NCBI GenBank assembly: GCA_025200525.1
Contig: CM045763.1
Location: 151,410,246 to 151,474,245 of the forward strand
Direction of reading: 5' to 3'
Length of the DNA stretch: 64,000 nucleotides
Source of the DNA: Camellia lanceoleosa
Taxonomy: Eukaryota; Streptophyta; Magnoliopsida; Ericales; Theaceae
In this document: one piece after another, positions 1 through 11,493 of the stretch
Position numbering within the stretch: position 1 is the first letter of the stretch
Layout: every line of letters begins with the position of its first letter
Translations under genes and position numbers: made by a program
Notes under the pieces: model-generated
Told to the model about the DNA's origin: nothing
What the model saw: only the letters and a program-made list of their open reading frames with translations
Databases searched by the model: none

Positions 1-54
1 TTTTTTTTTTTGGCATTTTTCTTCATTTTTCACCTACCTCGCACCCATTTTCAG

Positions 55-2665
55 ATGACAGATGATTCACCACACGACAGGGCCCTTCCAGGGATTCCTC
101 TTGTATTTTCACCTGTTCCTGAGGTAGTAGAGCCAGCAGCTGACCTTGAGGCCGACCTTGAGGCAGAGTTCGATCCTGAGGCTGAGCCAGAGCCGCTACC
201 GCTAAGGGTACGACCGTTCGATCCAGAGAGATACCAACCCCAGACACATATCTTGCCTGCTGAAGGCATCAGATGCTTTACTGAGTTTGCTCGCGATGCA
301 CCGGAGGATCTCCTGCTGGGGGAGCTAGCTTCTTACTTGTCAGCCATTGCCATTGAGGTATGAACTCTGTTTTCATGCATTTCTACCTTTCTTTACTTGC
401 ATTTCTTGCACTGCCTTTTATTTGACTATACTATCATCACTGCTTTATCTAATCCATCTGTCATTTATCTGTTGTATCTGTTCTCTGCCACATGGAGAGT
501 CTCGCGCCTTCAGAGGGTACGGTGCTACGACCACTTGAGACTGGTACAACGAGCTCTCTGGTAGAGTTCACGACATCATATATGAGACTGGCTTTGGCCT
601 GAAGTGGGTCATTGCGGCTTTGGCCTGGTTTGCTTAGTGATTCAAAGGGATCAAACCTGAGACGATAGAGGAAATAGAGCAGTACGCCAGGGGCTTTCTG
701 ATGTTCGTCCTCAATACCACCTTGTTTTCGAACAGGTGAAACATCGTAGGCCTATATTTGCTGAGCGCCCTGGTGACCCTTCCTCAGGTTCATTTTTATG
801 ACTGGGGCGGAGCTGGCCTCGCCACCTTATATGGCTACATGAGCTCAACCTCTTATCTGAGAGGGGACTTGATTAGAGGCTACTGGCGAGCCTAGGAGGT
901 ACACATCTCAATTTCCTCTTAGCACTTTACATTTTCTGCTTTATAGTTTCTACTTTATATCTATTCAACACCTGTGCTTTTTGCTTTGCACTTTCTACAT
1001 CTGTTCATACATTGTGCTTTTTGCTTTGCACTTTCTACATTTGCTCATACTGTATTGATCACATATCACTGCACTTTCTCTGCAACTGTGGGTCTATGCA
1101 TATTTTCTGACTCTAGCCCCAGAGCCCATAGAGGAGCTCCCACCAGCAGTCCCTTACTCGCAAAGGTATGATAGCCAGCTCCAGCGTAGGACTCGTGAGA
1201 CCTTCACATTTTTTCGGCATTACTTCGACATGGTAGCTGCCCATGAGGTAACTTTAAGCACAGTCATTTTCGCTTTAACAATGTTTTGATTGACATTCAG
1301 CAACTGACAGCAACTAATCATCCGTATAACTTTTATTCGCAGATCATGTGGTAGCCATGGGCCATGATGCCAGCGGGGATTTGGGACCAGTATGCTAGGG
1401 CCTAGGCCATTTTTCGCTTCCACATTCTACTTAAGGTTCCAGTCTGCCGGGCTTGGTTCCAGAGCATGCAGTTCATGCTCCAGACTATGGGCCACTTGAT
1501 CCGATCATCCCGATGGCACCGCTAGAGTCCATGCGAGCAGACATCCTATCTATTAACGAGGTCATTCAGTTTATGGTGGGCTTGGATGCTGACTGCTTCC
1601 GAGTAGAGGGTGACTATGCGACCTTCATCCAGACACATCTGATGCCACCTTTGACAAGTGTTCGTGGAGATGAGGAGGTGAGAGGCACCTAGAGTGGCCC
1701 GGGTGACCTGGGCGACTAGGGCCCATGGTAGAGGGCTTCCGGGGTGATGTAGCGGATTGGCTGGCCAGAGCTTCCAATCGCGCTGATATGCTGGCGGCAT
1801 ACCGGAGATGCTTACTAGGTTCCAATTGAGCTTGCAGCGGATGGTCACGAGCTTATCGGGGTTCGAGGCTCGACTCAGGTATGGACCATTCTTTACATTT
1901 GCACTCCACATTTCATTGCAGATATGTTCATTTTAGATATTGATTACGTAAATACATTTACAGGCCTCTACAGAGTACACAAGGAATGCTCTACAGCTAA
2001 TAGCCCCTCTGATGGGCATGGTACATAGGAGAAAGGCGCTGCTTAGTCTTTACGGTATCCAGGTAATTTTCTTCAGTTTACGCTTCATGCTATGAATTTT
2101 CCAATGCACTGGCATGTCAACTGTGGTCTGTCTCAATCAGACTGACCGATACATTGCATTCACGCATTGCATTCATACTATACTCATACTGTATCTGATT
2201 ACTGTATACACTCATTCTGCATATCGTGCTAGCATATGATATATACGCTGTAATTGATATGTTGACAACTGTCTTTTCCAGATTCTAGCTGTACCAGCGG
2301 CACCAGCTGTAGCATCAGCACCAGGACCAACAGTACTTCCTCCGATAGGAGGGAGGAGAGGCAGAGGTAGAGGTGCTCGAGATCGGAGCAGTCCTCCCAA
2401 GCCTATCTTGAGGGATGACGATGTTGAGACCAACGGCTCAAAAAAAGCAGTGAGTCAGCACTCTAGGTCATCCAAGAGTGGAGATGATGAATCCAGCTCA
2501 GGTTCCAAAAGTGGAGGCGACGATACTGAGGAGGGTTCTGGGGTAGAGAGCGGAGACGATGCTAGCTCTGGTTCTGAGACAGATTTAGACAGTGGCGCTG
2601 ATAGAGATAGTGCCCCAGAGTCCTCCCCTCTGAGGAAGAGAACGAAGAAGGCCTCTAGAGCATGA
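55..2665 (+). pseudogene. Plant mobile domain (PMD)-like gene, seven exons, with nonsense codons
   Basis: A spliced gene can be followed through exons at about 55-357, 514-898, 1123-1247, 1343-1878 (with a frame change near 1500), 1964-2062 and 2282-2665; nearly all junctions show GT/AG. The conceptual protein has an acidic N-terminus rich in E, P and A, then a segment with WYNELSGRVHDIIYETGFG, GLYLLSALVTLPQ and YDWGGAGLATLYGYM, then PPAVPYSQRYD and RHYFDMV. This resembles the aminotransferase-like plant mobile domain, as in 'phosphatase 7 long form' annotations. The C-terminal exon is a Ser/Asp/Gly-rich acidic tail ending in a basic LRKRTKKASRA, a possible nuclear signal. In-frame stops occur near 536, 635, 736, 893, 1352 and 1400, several explained by C-to-T change at CAG or CCTGG. 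It lies on the strand opposite the retroelement pol to its right. The family call is by remembered motif resemblance. The true start may be upstream of the window. Confidence 0.6.
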
Positions 2666-3420
2666 GGCTACTGGCACTGATTTTTTGTACTTTTGCTTAG
2701 TTTCTTTTGTTGGTAGCATTAACACATTGTATAACTTTAGGCAGGTTTTATTTGCTTTAAAAACTTGTACTCCTCTTTTGTAAAAACCATGATTGGAATA
2801 AAAACCTCACATTTTTTTATGAAAACTGTTGTTATTTTTGCATCATGAGCACCATATTTGCATGGAATGGACATGGAATCAAATTGGTCAAGATAACACT
2901 CTTGATTGGAACAAAATCTTAATCGGGTAACGAACTGACCAACAATTGAAATACAAAAAGCAATATACAGCTCGATAAACAAAACAACAACTCGATAAAA
3001 CGCGTCAACAACTTAAATACAAAATGACAAACTTGCTAAAGCCAACAAAACCTCAAAACAAGACCTTAAAACACTCGAAGAAAAAAACAAAACATATGCT
3101 TCCAGCACTGCCCAACACATAGGTGGACAACAGGTCAAATTGAGAGACTGTTGACCACAAATAAGGATTGCTGGCCACATGCCAACCATGAGAGATGGAC
3201 TGCTAGCCACCAATGTCTCTTGCCGGCCACCAATGCAGCTTGCCGGCTACCTGCCAGCCATCAATGTGAAGTTCCTCCAGATTGTTGACACCTGGCATCC
3301 ACTCACTGCCTTATCTTCTACATAAGGTTGAGCCTTATGATTTCTTCATTTCAGCTGTAAATTCTTCACAAATATAGCCATTTTTTGCTAAAAAACTCTC
3401 AGATTGGATTGTGACTTTAG
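2666..3420. other. Non-coding stretch between the two PMD/DUF7745-like genes, with a GGCCAC-rich segment
   Basis: No credible gene. An AATAAA at 2797-2802, about 130 bases past the stop of the upstream gene, could be its poly(A) signal. From about 3113 to 3280 GCTGGCCAC/GCCGGCCACC-like words recur. The same kind of tract is found inside every Tat-type LTR in the window, so this is probably a degraded LTR piece or a shared promoter-proximal block. A TATA-like TACATAA at 3319-3325 lies about 100 bases before the ATG at 3421. Confidence 0.35.
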
Positions 3421-4216
3421 ATGGCTCAGAAAGGTGAATTTTTGGGGTTTTGGCATAAATGCACTTTTCCCGCTAAGTCATTCTCCGCTTTGTTTTCCGT
3501 TCCTTCATGCTGCGGCTAGATGTTGAAACCTAATTACACATGTCTTTAGCTTCAGGGGACAAGAGATATACTTGACAATCGAAGAATTTTAGGAGCTAAT
3601 GGAATCCCGGCGCGATGAGGAAATCAAACCTCAGCCCTGTTTCGGCTACATCCAAGCTTTGGGAGGGATGCGTGGGCTCATTCTACATGAGGCTCGATCC
3701 TTGGTTCACAACGGAGAGTTGGATATTCCCAGCCTAATTGTAGACACCCTATTTTTGACCGTCCTCAATACTTGGACGTCATCGTTTGAACACTCAATGA
3801 TCATCCATGCTCGTGTTCGTTTTGAGTTCCTGAAGGTCTCGGCTGTGCGCCTTGCCTTGGAACCTCTGAACTTGTCTGTTTTGTGCTTGGTTGTGGACCA
3901 AGAGCTTGTGGCTTTGTTTCTGAGGGAAGGGGGTGGCCTGTTGGCCAGCTCTACAACTCATCGACCAGGCCCCGTGCCCATCGGCCGTGCCCTCTTTCCA
4001 TCGGCCATCAGTGGTGGCCGGTCAGCCTCACTGATGGTCGGTCGACCCCTTTAATGGCCGGTCGACCATATTTTTTGGCCGAGGCCCTTTTCTTTGCTTT
4101 TGCAGATATTTTGTTGCCAGCTGTGCCAGCTGGTGAGCACAGAAAGCATCCTCCATACACGTGGAGGGATTGCACCAAGCTTCTAGCTTGTCTAACAAGC
4201 ATGAGACTTAGATTTC

Positions 4217-4222
4217 TATAAG
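4217..4222 (+). promoter_or_regulatory. Probable LTR TATA box
   Basis: TATAAG in the context TTTCTATAAGAGGGGAGG, about 480 bases into the LTR. It is matched in position and context by CCTCTATAAGAGAGGG in the 3' LTR of element A (30973-30977). A CT-rich tract follows, as is common downstream of plant LTR start sites. The transcription start itself cannot be fixed from sequence. Confidence 0.55.
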
Positions 4223-5720
4223 AGGGGAGGCTCCTCTCCCCTTTCAGAGGTTGAGAATTTTGGATTAGGGCTAAACATATCCCTCTCTCTCTACATTTCT
4301 CTTTCTCTCTCTCTCTCTCTCTCTCTATACATATATATATATTTGTACTAGTTTGTGCCTTAAAGTGTATTTTCTCTTCACTTTTGCACTACAACACCTA
4401 GTAAAGCACAATTACTTTGTTGCTGAGGTGCTTGAGGATCTTGTTTGGAGCCTAAAAGTTGGTTTTTGCCTTAGAAGTTGCTGGTTTTGAAGTTCTTCAA
4501 GGGTGAGTTGTTACCCTCTTTAAGCTTTGTTTTGCTTAAGTGTTTAGCCATCTTTGCATGCTGCTTTTGGCTTAGGTTTCAACTACAAAAACCTTTGTTT
4601 TTAAGTTCTTAAAATGGTTGTTTGAGGCCTCTTTGGTGTTGAGGGTGTTCTACCCTCTTGTGTGCCTCATTGGTTTGAGCTTGGTGCCATCTTTTAAGGC
4701 CTTTGAGGCAATCTTTATTTGGCCTTTTAACCACTGAAATCCAAACGTGGTTTTTAGGTCCAAAATGAGAGGGGGTGGTCCCCTCTCATATTGTCTTGTT
4801 TGCTTGCCTTGTTGGCCTAATTATTGAGCATGTGTTTCTATCATGTGTTGGCTTGTTCTCAGCCTATTCTTGGCCTTATTTTAGCATGATATAACTCTGT
4901 TTTGGCTTGGTTGAGTCACCTCATGCATGCTTTTTACACTTGTAGTGTAATCTTGCCATTTAGCCTTGTGTGCTCAATACTTTGATCTATCATGATAGCC
5001 TATTTTGGTTCTATCTCAGCATGTTTTTGGTGCTATTTTGGCATGTTGTAACTCTAATTTTGGTTGGTAGAGCCACCTCTTGCATGCTTCTTACACTTGT
5101 AGTGTAAACCTTGCTCATTAGCCTAGTATACTTGGTGTTTTGGCCCATTATTCTAGCATGTTTTGGTCCACTCCAACAAGTTTTTACTCATGTTTTAACA
5201 TGCTTTAGCTCTATTTTGAGGCTTCTTGGTCGTATGATGCTTGTTATGCATGCTGGTAGTGTAATAGCCTTGAATAGTTTTGAGTTTTGAGGTATCTTGC
5301 ATTCTTGGCTTGAGGTATTTGCATGTTTTGGCATCATTTAGCATGTTATTTCAGAGCATATAGTGTTGCCACACTTCCATGTTTTTCACTCTTTAGGTGC
5401 TCTTGAGAGTTGCACCTTTATGCCTTGTTTGTGAGCCAATGCATGAACATCATTCTCTTGCCATTCATGCTATCATTTCAGATCATTTTGGCCACTGTTT
5501 TGGCATGCATGAGGTCTGTTTGGTGTTGGTTTAGTCCATTGAGCATTGTGTTGCATGGTCCTAATTTTGTATCCTTCACTAATGTTTAATGCTTAAATGT
5601 TCTAGTCTGTTGTGCATGAGTGTTTACATGTTAGAGTCTTGTGCATACCACCTTAACATGTCAAGATTAGCATGTTGTTTGCATTGCATTGTATTTGGAT
5701 CGGATGTTGATCCAAACACG

Positions 5721-5770
5721 AGAAACGAGGGACGTTTTATACTTGAAGTGATGAAACGCGCCTCATTTCT
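5721..5770 (+). other. Long conserved LTR hairpin (solo LTR copy)
   Basis: The arms at 5721-5740 and 5751-5770 pair around a 10-base loop (ACTTGAAGTG): 16 of 20 pairs are Watson-Crick, with some wobble. The equivalent hairpin is in four other Tat-type LTR segments in the window (17357, 32851, 38368, 43968), with pairing kept although arm sequences differ. Confidence 0.7.
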
Positions 5771-7066
5771 TTGTCGTCATCCCCCTTGATTGTGTATGAT
5801 AGGGTGGAGGCCTCTCGAGTCCTATGTGTTATTTGTGCATTCATCGACATTGTGCAAGCTTGACTCTTTGGCTATCATGCATTGAAATGCGCGATTGGTG
5901 GCTTGAGAGCCGAGCACTATACTCTTTTGATCTTGAGACATGATAAGGAGTGTGGTTGCACACACATTTCCTTGCAAATACACTGCCATGCCTCCGTTTG
6001 TGCTCTGTTGCAGCAAAAGGAGAAATTGCAGGAAGCAGTGGCTGACCGGCCATCAAAGCTGCCGACCGACCTCCAAGGCTGCCGATCGGCTATCAGAAGT
6101 GGCCGATGGCCATCAACTTTGGCCGATGGCCACCATCTCTGGCCGATCAATCCTCAGCATGTTCCTAAGATGGGTCAAAAGCAATCTGGAAGTTGGCACA
6201 ATTTTCAAAAGTCCAAAAGAGTGCAAATAGAGGCATCATGAGGCACGGTAGTGGATTTCCAAGAGGAAACCGACTGAGCATGCATGTCCCTCATCCTTGA
6301 GGCCATTTAATCGCTTTTGTTAACTTAGAATAAGTTAGGTATTTCATTCATGCAAGTGCTGTAATTAATTAGTTAAAGTGTTTAATTAATTTATTTGGTT
6401 TGTAATATTCAAATTAGCCTAGATTAGCTAGTTATTCAATTATGCTGTAATTAATTAGCTAGACTAGTTAGTTAATTAGTTGGTTTGTAATAGTTAGCTT
6501 AATTAGTGTAGCTAGTTAGCTTATTATTCGGACCCTCCGTCGAGAGGGAAAATGTTGTAATAAGTGTGCGTGTGTGTGTGAATGTCTTCCAACCCCACGT
6601 CTTTCTCCCTTTTATTTACCAGCTTTTGATGGTTAGTTTTAGGGCATGTTTCAATTAGCATACTTATGCTATGCATGCGTGCATCATTCATTCGTATTGC
6701 ATGCACCTGGCTCGGCGCATCATTCAAACCGCATTGTATTTCAATTCCTATTTGAATACATGTTATCAAATCGTCGCATTCATATGCCATCTTAGATAGT
6801 CGAGCCTACATAGTCGCATTATTGCATGTGTTGCATTAGGCATTGTTGACATAGCTAGGATCATGCATTGATTACTAACTAGCTTCTGTTTTGGCTCGAA
6901 GTACACTGTGAGTGTTTATGCTTTAGCATCCTTGCATGTGTGTAAGCGATTGCCATGATAGCATGCATGCCATGAGGCTATTTGCTTAATTGCTATAACT
7001 GCATGAATGCCTGTGGATGAAGGCTTCATTGCTTGAATTGGAACAATTCATCAAAATGTGAACTTT

Positions 7067-7152
7067 AAGCCCACTTGAAGTTCAAATCATCATGTTTTCT
7101 TAAGCCCACTTGAGGGTGGCAAATCCGCATTTGAGCCTACTTGAGGGTAGCT
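7067..7152 (+). repeat. Three-fold AAGCCCACTTGAGGGTGG motif in LTR 3' part
   Basis: A motif of about 20 bases (AAGCCCACTTGA followed by GGGTGGC/GGGTAGC) occurs three times, spaced about 30-35 bases apart. The same trio is seen in element A's LTRs (about 18594-18682, 34047-34135) and inverted near 37020-37110. Its function is unknown; it is a family hallmark. Confidence 0.6.
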
Positions 7153-8556
7153 GATTCAAACCATTTTCGAAAAACAAACATGAGATGTTTTGTTCCAAAT
7201 TGAGTGATTTAGTCTATACTTATGTGCTGTGCGCATCACATAGTAATTCTAGATTAATAATCGGAATAAGAACACGTGTTTATAAAAACAACATATCATG
7301 CTTAGTAGAGGCCGATCTTTGATCGGGCTAGCGGGGGTGCTCATTTCATGACCTTCCCCTCTCGTACCCAAGTTCTTGAGCCGAGGCAACTTCGGTGATG
7401 ACAGACACGTGGCCTTAGACACGAGTTAGGGTTTCCTAAATTTTCTAAAATAAAATATTTAGGTGGCGACTCTGAAATCTGGCAAAGCAGTCCATGTTTG
7501 GCGCTTTTTGATTAAAATCGATTTTCCAAAACGATTTACCGGATTTGGACTCTTTGGTGATTTATCAGTCTTACATTGCACTTTGTGAGATTAGATTCAG
7601 AACCATGATAGGAGTCCGAACTGTAGTACCTAAGAACACAATCCGCGCTTTCTCCAAAAGGGGGGGCGCGCGGAGGAAGTTTGGGCGGTCTACACTAATT
7701 CATCGATTTTCTGACGTAGGTGACCGAGGCAACCTTTTCTTGGAGGGTTTTAGGCAACACGCCCTTTGCTTGTGTATGCTGGCTCATTTCCTTCTTTCCC
7801 CAAACTTCGGCGGGTCTAGCATTCGGCAGATTGAAGTGGCCCAAGGTTTGAAAGAGGGCAAGAGTTGCATTGGCTTGGTGCTGGCCGAGACTTTGATGGG
7901 CTTAGAGGCCTTCCATCGGTGAGAGACTACCAAATTCGCAGGGAGTCCACTACTTCTGGACGTATTGTTTCCTGCCCTTTCTCATATGTATTTCTCACAT
8001 CACTCGGCATTCATGCTCTATTTTTCTCTCAAAGCCCTTTTCTCACTTTTCTCTCAACATACATCTCTCTATTCTTTAATCTATCTTTTCTTTCATCCCT
8101 CCCTAGGTGTGGCTAATGGACAAGCTAAAGGTAGTGGACTCTTGCCCTGCATACTCAGCTCGACCATACTTCTTCCGCCACCGTCTAGTGGATTTCCCGA
8201 ATGAGGGGTGATGGTACCATTAGATGTGCAACAGGTCTGTTACCGACATTGCTTGGCATTGCCCTTGGCTTAACCTGACTGAAATGAGCTACAACATGAC
8301 TCGGCAACCAAGCATACAGCTGATAAGCCTTACAAACTGTGTATTCTACTTCCCTTTCTGGTTCAAATGTCAGTTCGGGCATAACCTGACCCTCCTAGAG
8401 GGAGGGGTAGAGTACTTGGTTTCATTACCCATCCAAGGTTCACAGTTGGCTAGGTACCTCACTGCTTGGAGGATGAGAGAACTTCTGGACGCTGGCCCTA
8501 GTGTCAGTTGTGTCCTTTCTAGCGAATGCCTGGCTTGGCTCGAGGATGAGGCATAA

Positions 8557-9294
8557 TCCGCGCCCACCTTGGCATCAAAAGCTTCCACAAGCACAAGCGG
8601 GGGACGCAGAAGCACCTGACTCATCTATGCCCCTTGTTTATTGCTTTGACCTTACTTTTCATGTTTTACGATGTAATAAAAGCAACTTTGATTTGTATCA
8701 GAGAGTTGGAGAACTTCATGTTGAAATCAATGAAATTAAAGTTGTGAGCACTGAAAATTTTCCTTTTGGCCCAAAAATGGTCTAAGTTGTAAAAGGTAAA
8801 ATTTGAACAAAATCAACTTTTATTAAAACTTTCCAAAACCATTTTCGAAAAGGATCACCACCTGACATGCACATAATCATTCCTTGAGATGTATAACCCC
8901 AAATCAAAAGATCTCAAAATGCCCCTTGATTGAACAACACTACTCAGCATTGTAACTAGCCCTTCTCTCAGAGTAGAGATCACAACCGAACTTTCAGGTA
9001 AAGAATAGACAAAGATGACCTGATCAGACACATGGACAGGATAGTTGAGTTGGAGGTGTTTACGGCCGAACTTCAGGATAAAGTTGCCTACATATCCCGA
9101 AGATGGAAATCAGGCCTTACATAGTTCGGTTCAGGTTCACTCAAGTATTAACTCTCTCATTTTGCGCTCTAACTTTTGCCAAGGCTGCCCATTAGGGTTT
9201 TCAACCTTGCGAGCTCAGTTTTTCATTATTTTTATTTTTTGTGCTCTAACTTTTGCCTAGGTCGCCCTTTCAGGTTTTCGGCCTAGTGAGCCTC
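8557..9294 (-). other. 3' untranslated region of element B pol (minus), overlapping the 3' end of the opposite-strand gene
   Basis: No coding sequence was recognised. The stretch from about 8740 to 9294 aligns in reverse with element A 22240-22980. Shared features are the GGAAAATTTTCAGTGCTCA block, the paired CTCTAACTTTTGCC boxes and the AACCTGAACC segment. That places it just downstream of integrase in the Tat element. AATAAA at 8675-8680 belongs to the plus-strand gene. Confidence 0.6.
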
Positions 9295-9591
9295 TCATGG
9301 ATAGTATTTCTTCAACTTGTCTATGCTGATTGGTTGGGAAAATTCCAGGCCATCTAGGTCCATGAGAATAACAGCTCCACCTGACCAGATAGTTTTGATG
9401 ATGTAAGGACCAGTCCAAGTGGGTCTGAACTTGCCCTTAGGGTCATGAATGGGAGCTGGGTTGTCTTTTAGCACCATATCCCCTTCTTTGAGATTCTGGG
9501 ACTTAACTTTCTTGTTAAATGCCCTAGTAATCCTGCATTGATAGCCATGAACATGGTACAATGCTTTCAGCCTTCTCTCATCAAACAACAT
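9295..9591 (-). pseudogene. Tat-type integrase C-terminal region (element B)
   Basis: The reading frame ends with the hallmark tail of Tat/Ogre polyproteins: KGDMVL-like segment, DPKGKFRPTWTGPYIIK, AVILMDLDG and a final QPISIDKLKKYYP. In the family this part lies after the DDE core and helps bind DNA. A clean open stretch of 98 residues runs to the natural stop, so this marks the 3' end of element B pol. Further left on this strand only untranslated sequence and opposite-strand genes follow. The same tail, degraded, is found in element A at about 21960-22240. Confidence 0.85.
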
Positions 9592-10398
9592 CAGTTCTTC
9601 GAACCTGCTTTGCTGCTAGTCTGCCTCTGCTATTTGACACTCAGCCATAACTTGCAGTGATGGAACTTCTATTTCGATTGGCAGAACTACTTCCATCTTA
9701 TAGACAAGAGAGTAAGGAGTTTCCCTTGTAGATGTCCAGATTGAAGTTCTATAGCCCTAAAGTGCGAACGGAAATTTGTCTGGCCAATCTCTGTAGGTCT
9801 CAACCATTTTCCACAAAATATGCTTGATGTTCTTGTTGGTGGCCTCAACAACTCTGTTGGTCTGCGGCCTATATGTAGATAACTTATGAAAAGCCACATT
9901 GTATTTCTCCAACAAGTCTATCACTTTTTTCTTGAAGTGGGAGCCATTATCTAAAATGATGTCGTTCAGAACTCCATAACAGCAAATGATGTTGTTTTAG
10001 ATGAACTTACCCATATGCGCTGCTTTCAACACTGCATAAGACTAAGCTTCCACCCATTTTGTGAAATAATGAATAGCCACCAGAATGAATTCATGCCCAT
10101 TCAACCCTTTTGGTGTAACTGCGTCGATAATATCGATTCCCCAGATTGAGAAAGGCCATAGTGAAGTCATGTTGTACAGTTTTGACGGCGGGATGTTCAT
10201 GCGATTGGCATGAATTTGGCATTTGTAGCATCGCTGAACAAAACCAACACAATCCTCCTCTATAGTAGACCAGTAGTAACCTTGCCTGAGAATCTTCCGG
10301 GCTAACATTACTCCGTTCATGTGCGCTCCGCACTCTCCTCCATGGATAGCCTCCATCAGGTGCTTTGATTCCTCTACTTCGACACACAACTTGTGCAT
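9592..10398 (-). pseudogene. Tat-type integrase: zinc-binding and DDE core, with stops (element B)
   Basis: Read leftwards from 10398, the product shows the HHCC zinc-binding part (IHGGECGAHMNG, then RCYKCQIHA), followed by WGIDIID with the first catalytic Asp, LDNGSHF with the second Asp, and VVEATNKN with the Glu. All three DDE residues are visible. The frame is broken by several nonsense codons (for example just after FTKWVEA) and the core must be read piecewise. In a live element this enzyme inserts the cDNA into the chromosome. It is continuous with the C-terminal part to the left and the RNase H linker to the right. Confidence 0.82.
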
Positions 10399-10785
10399 TC
10401 CCAGATGACCCTCTTGTGTAGTTTACCTCTGCAGATGATAAATTGGACGGCCATCCGCCGTATTGCCCTCTTATCTTTGACATTTGCCCTTGGTGGATAA
10501 ACCTCCTTTTCCAAGAAGTTTCAGATATCATAATACCAAGGGTTTTGATCTTGCGTTTCATCTATTGCTGCGATAGTCTCGTAGGCTAGCGTATATCTCT
10601 GCTCAATGATGATCTGACGCATCCAGACTCCAAGCGGGATATCTATCATAGAAGATAGAGTTGATAAGGTGTCAGCAAAACCTGTTGTTTTCTCTCAGTA
10701 GATGCGTGACAGTCAGCTTTTCAAACCTAAGAATCAAAAAGTCCTGGGTCTGGTGGGAAATCTTCATCTTTTCTTCTTTGACCTT
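10399..10785 (-). pseudogene. Linker between second RNase H and integrase (element B)
   Basis: Conceptual translation gives the tail of the second RNase H with a THLLRENNRF-like segment (family form is usually THLPRARNQFADAL). It continues through a PAWSLDASD region and a short LEKGGLSTKGK stretch into the integrase zinc finger. Four or more stops interrupt it. It is recognisable as family sequence but not as a separate enzyme. Confidence 0.6.
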
Positions 10786-11493
10786 CTAGTCTCCTTTTGC
10801 TTGAGACACAACTAGGCTCAAGTCCCTGATCACGTCCAACCTTTTTGCCCCTAGTTCCAGGGCGGCTTCCAAACTAGTGACACACGCCTCATACTCTACT
10901 TCATTGTTGAAGACCTTGGACCGGTGTTTGAAGGCTAAAGGTATATGGGAATTGTCGAGTGCTATCAACAACATAACTATCCCATAGCCGTATTGATCAG
11001 ACGCTCCGTCAAAGTGTATTGTCCAAATCTCTTCCTTAACTTGCAGAATGGCTTTATCTGGGAACAGGTATTCTACCACTTCATCCCCTTCTACCAGGTG
11101 ATCTGCCAGGAACTTCGCTATTGCTCTCCCCTGGACCGACTTGTGAGTGACATACTTGAGATCAAATTCGAAGAAAAAAAGTAACCAACGGGCTAGCCTA
11201 ACCGTAAGTGCTGGTTTCTCAAAAAGATAATTGATGGGATCTAATCTCAAAACCAGAATTACAAAGTGGGCTAACAAGTAGTGCCTCAACTTCCTGGTAG
11301 CCCATACCAAGGCTAGGTAAGCTTTTTTCAGCGGGGTGTAACAGGTCTCGTAGTCCAGCATTTTCTTGCTCAAATAATAGATGGCTTTCTCTACCGTATC
11401 CTTAGATTCCTGAGCCAGTATGCATCCCATCGTTGTGTCCGTTACTGACAGATACAAAATCAAAAGCTTCTCCGACTCTGGCGGGGACAACAC
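10786..11493 (-). pseudogene. Retroelement RNase H plus second, archaeal-type RNase H (element B)
   Basis: A 235-codon open stretch holds two RNase H-like domains in tandem. The first is the Ty3-type RNase H following RT, with a SVTDTTMGCILAQ segment, AIYYLSKKM and the THKSVQGRAIAKFLADH connection. The second begins WTIHFDGASDQYGYG and has NNEVEYEACVTSLEAALELG and LSLVVSQ, typical of the extra RNase H carried by the Tat lineage. That dual arrangement is the basis for assigning element B to Tat/Ogre rather than to chromoviruses or Athila. Some key residues look changed: IHFDGA keeps its Asp, and RDLSLVVSQ replaces the usual DSLLVVNQ. Confidence 0.85.

Larger units (their letters stand above)
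3739..7694 (+). mobile_element. Solo LTR, Tat/Ogre-type family, plus orientation, TSD CTAAT
   Basis: Begins TGTAGACACCC and ends GGCGGTCTACA, with a perfect 5-bp duplication CTAAT at 3734-3738 and 7695-7699 and no primer site or internal region. It is therefore a 3956-bp solo LTR left by LTR-LTR recombination. It aligns along its length with the LTRs of element A, sharing the GGCC-rich tract near the start (about 3960-4070), TATA box, hairpin, GGCCGATGGCC tract (about 6040-6150), three-fold AAGCCCACTTGAG motif and primer-site-like TGGCGACTCTG. It is clearly diverged from them. It splits the DUF7745-like gene. Inner ORF-like stretches are not coding. Confidence 0.93.
3421..8556 (+). pseudogene. 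DUF7745/PMD-like opposite-strand gene of Tat element B, split by a solo LTR
   Basis: The gene starts at or near an ATG at 3421. It is open again from 3599 to 3738, interrupted by a solo LTR (3739-7694), and resumes in the same frame at 7695 once the 5-bp target duplication is removed. The exon continues to 7961, then a GT...AG intron (7962-8106) rich in TTTCTCTC, then an exon 8107-8556. Motifs such as LAETLMGLEAFHR, PLLLDVWLMDKL and WHCPWLNLTEMSY, then YFPF..K.QFG, resemble DUF7745 and related PMD proteins. Stops in frame at about 7922, 8210 and 8222 and a frame break before 3599 show it is dead. AATAAA at 8675-8680 may be the poly(A) signal. It lies opposite to, and downstream of, the minus-strand pol of element B. 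Its intron is recognisable in reverse in element A (about 23470-23650), which ties this gene to the retroelement family. Confidence 0.6.

Noticed and set aside
55..2665. Ordinary single-copy host gene
   Set aside because: Multiple stops, a frame change, and position beside an opposite-strand retroelement gene of the same superfamily favour a transposon passenger; cannot be fully excluded.
3599..4054. A single 151-residue protein running across 3738
   Set aside because: The second half is translation of the LTR; the true exon stops at the LTR border and resumes at 7695.
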